IMG/VR virus record: IMGVR_UViG_3300020196_004693 | Coordinates: 1 to 20,695 of that record | Reading direction: 5' to 3' (one strand) | DNA from: a virus | DNA: 20,695 bases | Shown: piece after piece, positions 17,063-20,695 of the stretch | Layout: every line of letters begins with the position of its first letter | How positions within the stretch are numbered: position 1 is the first letter of the stretch | Translations under genes and position numbers: made by a program | Notes under the pieces: generated by a model | Seen by the model: only the letters and a program-made list of their open reading frames with translations | The model's database searches: none | Told to the model about the DNA's origin: nothing

Positions 17063-18612
17063 ATGTACAGAGTTCTAAAGGCAGACAAGGACACATACAT
17101 CACGAATCGATTCATTAGAATCGCTGGTTCAGGGTCTTTCCGCACAGGTTCCAACGTCGGATCAGCTGGATCGTTGGATCTGTTTAAACTGTACGGTGCA
17201 TCAACTGATCAAGTCACTGATGAAGCAAATATAGAGCTATCGAGGTTGCTGATTCATTTCAATCTTCAACCCTTGAAGGATCTGATCTCTAAAGGTAAGT
17301 TAAACACCAATAAGACCAATTTTAATTGCTCTTTAAAAATGTTTGACGTATACGGAGGACAAACTACCCCTTCTAATTTTGATGTTTCATTGTTTCCTCT
17401 ATCAAGATCATTTGATGAAGGATCCGGTAGAGACGTAGTCTACTATTCTGACTTTGATTCAGCAAATTTTATGACGTCTTCTTTTGGAAGCGGATCTTGG
17501 ATACTATCAGGTTGCGGCCGCGGCGGCGGCGCGGAAGAGACGTGCGATTTTATAACTTCTTCTGCCGTTCTAGGAGGAACAAACCTCGAAAAAACCCAAC
17601 ATTTTTCAACTGGTGAAGAAGATCTAACTATAGACGTGACAAAAATTGTGTCTGCAACATTGGCAGGTGTGCTACCAGACAGTGGATTCAGATTATCCCT
17701 ATCTTCAACACAAGAAAATGATCAATATTCTTACTTCGTCAAAAGATTTGCTTCAAGGTCGGCATACAATGAAGCGAAACACCCACGGCTTGTCGTCAAA
17801 TATGATGACACGATACAGGATGACTCGCAGATACTGCGTTTTGGTTCAAGATCTAGCATATTTTTGAGAAACTATGAGTTTGGTGAACCTGCAAACATAA
17901 CAAGCGGTTCATCTGCAACTCAAATAACTGGATCTAACAGCATCATTCTTAGGATGAGAACAGTTCGATCTGACGGATCAGGATCTTATGACTTATACTT
18001 CACACGGGAAGTCAACATTCTGATGGATTGAACTTCTCAACTGGCGTGTACTCTGCTTCATTCACGGTGCCAGACACAGATTCCGTCCTAAAGGAAGAGT
18101 TGATCAAGTCAGGATCAGTCATATTCACACCGATTTGGACATCGTTGGACAACTCTGTAGCATACTTCACTGGAAGCTCTTTGACGGTTCATGCTGCAGA
18201 GAGAGCAAATAAGGTCATAGACTTCAAGAACTACGTTGTGACGACTTCTGGGCTGCAGACGTTACACAGGATTGACGAAAGCGTCCTTGTAAGAGTAAAT
18301 GTATTCGATTATTCATCTCCGAACATCAAGCTTGTGAAACGTCCCATAGAACTATCAGGAATAGTCGTAAGAAAAGCATACTATCAGGTTAGGGATATCG
18401 AAACAAATGAGATAGTCATACCGTTTGACGAAACTTACTGTTCAAGTAAGCTAAGTAGCGATTATGACGGAATGTACTTCACCCTCGACACGACAAACCT
18501 GACTAAGGAAAGAAGCTATGCCATAGATGTTATGGTCAACGTCGGTGGGACTCAAAAAATATTCAAATCCGTGTCAAATGCATTTAAGATAAGCGACACT
18601 CAACCAGTGTGA
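17063..18612 (+). CDS. Virion structural protein downstream of gp6 (one frame break)
   Basis: ATG 17063 follows the gp6 stop by one base. Blocks: KADKDTYITNRFIR, SNVGSAGSLDLFKLYG, NIELSRLLIHFNLQPLKDL, SLKMFDVYGGQTTPSNFDVS, RSFDEGSGRDVVYYSDFDS and GSGSWILSGCGRGGG. After the break come GSQHSDGLNFSTGVYSASF and RPIELSGIVVRKAYYQVRDI. The literal frame ends at 18031, and the continuation lies in the -1 frame. One missing A at about 18004 (giving FTTGSQHSDG) makes one protein of about 516 residues ending at 18612. I recall large-phage proteins with the same pattern, annotated only as structural. Beta-rich composition and position suggest a wedge or peripheral baseplate part, perhaps in the place of T4 gp7/gp8. 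A GC-rich patch codes the Gly run near 17515-17535. Confidence 0.7.
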
Positions 18613-18618
18613 TACTTC

Positions 18619-20695
18619 ATGGCAAACTATAGACCATCACCATACATTCCGTCATTCCTTAAGTCTGTCGGTCAGAGCAATCGATCGATAACGATGACGT
18701 ATTCAGACGTCGCAGAGACAGACCTGGGTGAGAAAGATTCATTTGCCTATGATCCAATAGGGTCAGGTCTAAAGTCAACTCAACAGTTAAACGTAAACTG
18801 GTCAAGGTTTGAAGATCACACATTCTTCATGTCTGCAGAAGCCAAGGTGAATTTGGCATTTGAACAGATAATCAACGGATATCCGTTTGATGGATCAAAA
18901 AAAGAAGTCGAAAGCTTTTTTAGCAAGCTTTCAGGATTCGATAAATATGTCTTTGATAACTTTCCAAAATACCACGGACAGTTACACTTTTCAGGAACAC
19001 AACTGTCTGAGACGTCTCCTACTAAAGGAACTTACATCTCAGTAAAAGACATCCCCGGCGCATTGTTTCCATCGTTAAATCCAGAAGCCTCCGCAAAGTC
19101 TTCAATCATCAATCCTCGTGATGGAAAATCTTTAAGCATAGAACTGCAGTTAAAAGTACCTCAGGTTCCTACTGCAGGCACCCAAATTATTCTTCAAAAA
19201 TTAAATGATGTTGACAATACGGGATTTACGATAAGATTAAACTCGACCGGTTCTGTGTCAAAGGTCCAGACTCAGTTTGATGTCTTTTCAGGTTCTTTTA
19301 ACATGTCAGTCTTTCATGAGATTGACAAAGGACAGTTCAATCATCTGTGCTTCATATTTGATAGGGATGAGCCGTTTCATCGTCTGAAGATCTACAACAA
19401 TGAAGTATTGAAGAAGACATCGGATTCAAGCGTATCCATAGGAAACTTAAACATCGACCTGAATGATCTTTTGATAGGAAGCGGATCGACGTACAGCCTA
19501 GGAGCTTCCAGCATCGCTCCTCAACAAACGTTGTCAGGAACGATCGACGAACTCAGGATATTTCATTCAGTAAGAAGCCCGCAACAACAGTCATCATACG
19601 CACAAAAGGGGCAAAAAAGTCCATCTTTGCAGCTGATGATTTAAAGTTATATTACAGGTTTAACGAGCCGCCGCCGCCTCTATCTCCTGTCGTTGATGAC
19701 ATCGTCAACTCAATAGTCTTAGACAGTTCTGGAAATGCTCTTCATTCTTACATAACGAACTTTACGAGTAGTTTGAGAGAAGATGCAAATGCAGACGCTG
19801 CAAGCAACTTGATATATGAGCGTGATGATTCATGCCCTATCTTGTTTCCTTCGCACGAAGACGTCGTCACGCTGAACGTCAAGCTGTTGAACAGCGCTTC
19901 AAACTTTGATGTTGAAAACCCAAACTTAATAACGAGGCTTGTCCCGCGCCACTATCTCCTTGAAGGTGCAGAAACAGAAGGATTCAACTCTGCAGAACAA
20001 AACAATGGGTCTCTATACGGAGCTAGCGGAGGAATACCAGGTCAAGCAAGGCTAAACAACGTCCAGCTGATGCTGTCGATGTTATACATTTGGGCAAAGT
20101 TTTTTGATGAGTTAAAGCTATTCTTGGATGCGTTCAGCAACCTAAAGACGGTAGACTATGACCTGAACAAGAGCATACCGAATGACCTGTTGTTCGACGT
20201 TGCAAAACAGTATGGGTTGTACCTTCCTCCGCTGTTCAACAACTCAACAATTGAGCAATACGTTTCTGCAGAAAACATAGACCCTCTTGCAAAGAGCAAT
20301 GAGAGCCTCAGCTTGAAGCAAGTTCAATATGAACTGATGCGCAGAATCATGATCAACCTACCATCAGTGATCAGGTCGAAAGGCACTCAGCACAGCATCA
20401 AGTCTTTCATAAGATCCATAGGAATAGATCCAGATTCAAGCATGCGATTTAGAGAATATGGCGGCCCAACGTACAGGCAGCTAGGCAACTCTAGAGAGTA
20501 TAAGTCAGATGTGACAGGAATCGTCAATTTCATAAGCTCGTCCTTGGTTGTTTCACCATTCCTGTCAGGATCTCGAACTGAGATAGGATATCCGACCCCT
20601 GAAGGCTCTTTTGTAAAGAAGCAAACATACAGACCTCATGGAATATCGAACTCTAAAAATGATGGGTTGTTCACATCTGGATCGTGGACGTTTTC
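18619..20695 (+). CDS. LamG-domain virion protein, runs off the right edge (one frame break)
   Basis: ATG 18619 begins MANYRPSPYIPSFLKSVGQS. Residues about 165-330 form a LamG/concanavalin-like domain: DGKSLSIELQLKVPQ, then GFTIRLNSTGS, FNHLCFIFDRDE and the signature GTIDELRIFHSVRS. The literal frame stops at 19644, but one missing A in the A6 run at 19613-19618 moves it to a frame open from 19617 to the window end with no stop. This second part has FAADDLKLYYRFNE, VLDSSGNALHSYITNF (LamG-like again), LSMLYIWAKFFDELKLFLDA, DVAKQYGLYLPPLF and RSKGTQHSIKSFIRSIGID, a block I recall from T4-like marine phage structural proteins. At least 690 residues. Carbohydrate binding fits a host-surface or virion-glycan adhesin; that is inference. 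Confidence 0.75.

Noticed and set aside
365-19618. Programmed -1 ribosomal frameshifting as the cause of the frame changes
   Set aside because: Too many genes are affected, including enzymes with no reason for it. The sites lack a consistent slippery heptamer, and some shifts go the other way or are a duplication.
1-20695. tRNA, CRISPR array, insertion sequence, attachment site or toxin-antitoxin pair
   Set aside because: I looked on both strands and saw no supporting cloverleaf, spaced repeats, transposase motifs or paired small genes.

Overview
The window looks like part of a large A+T-rich contractile-tailed phage genome of the T4-like, probably marine, type. The evidence is a T4 gp55-like late sigma factor and a baseplate cluster (gp5-like spike, gp25-like and gp6-like wedge proteins, large virion proteins, a LamG-domain protein). 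The taxonomy is inference from family recognition. Every gene I can support is on the + strand. Genes are tightly packed, often with ATGA, GTGA or TGATG overlaps.

Region 1 (1-6458) is a glycan island. It holds the end of a GDP-mannose 3,5-epimerase-like gene, a DegT-type aminotransferase, a GNAT acetyltransferase, a fucosyltransferase-like protein, two GT-A-like glycosyltransferases, a CDP-tyvelose epimerase-like SDR and a UDP-glucose-type dehydrogenase. Region 2 (6469-9785) has a strong hairpin around the start of a RecB/Cas4-like nuclease, followed by two GT4 glycosyltransferases. Region 3 (9796-11282) has a small membrane-anchored protein coupled to the late sigma factor, then a helical protein of unknown role. 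Region 4 (11295-20695) is the structural block: spike, a 640-residue unknown virion protein, gp25-like, gp6-like, a 516-residue virion protein, and a LamG protein that runs off the right edge.

The sugar genes together would make modified nucleotide sugars (amino/acylated, epimerised, uronic acid) and transfer them, either to the virion or to the host envelope. The sigma factor would switch on the adjacent late structural genes.

The most striking property of the sequence is that most longer genes are split by frame changes. I count about 16 in 20.7 kb; about twelve look like one missing base, many at homopolymers, and one is an 11-bp tandem duplication. Protein-family continuity across each break suggests intact genes in an error-prone consensus rather than real pseudogenes. 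I therefore give each gene its full reconstructed span and state where the frame changes. No tRNA, rRNA, CRISPR, insertion sequence or attachment site was found.
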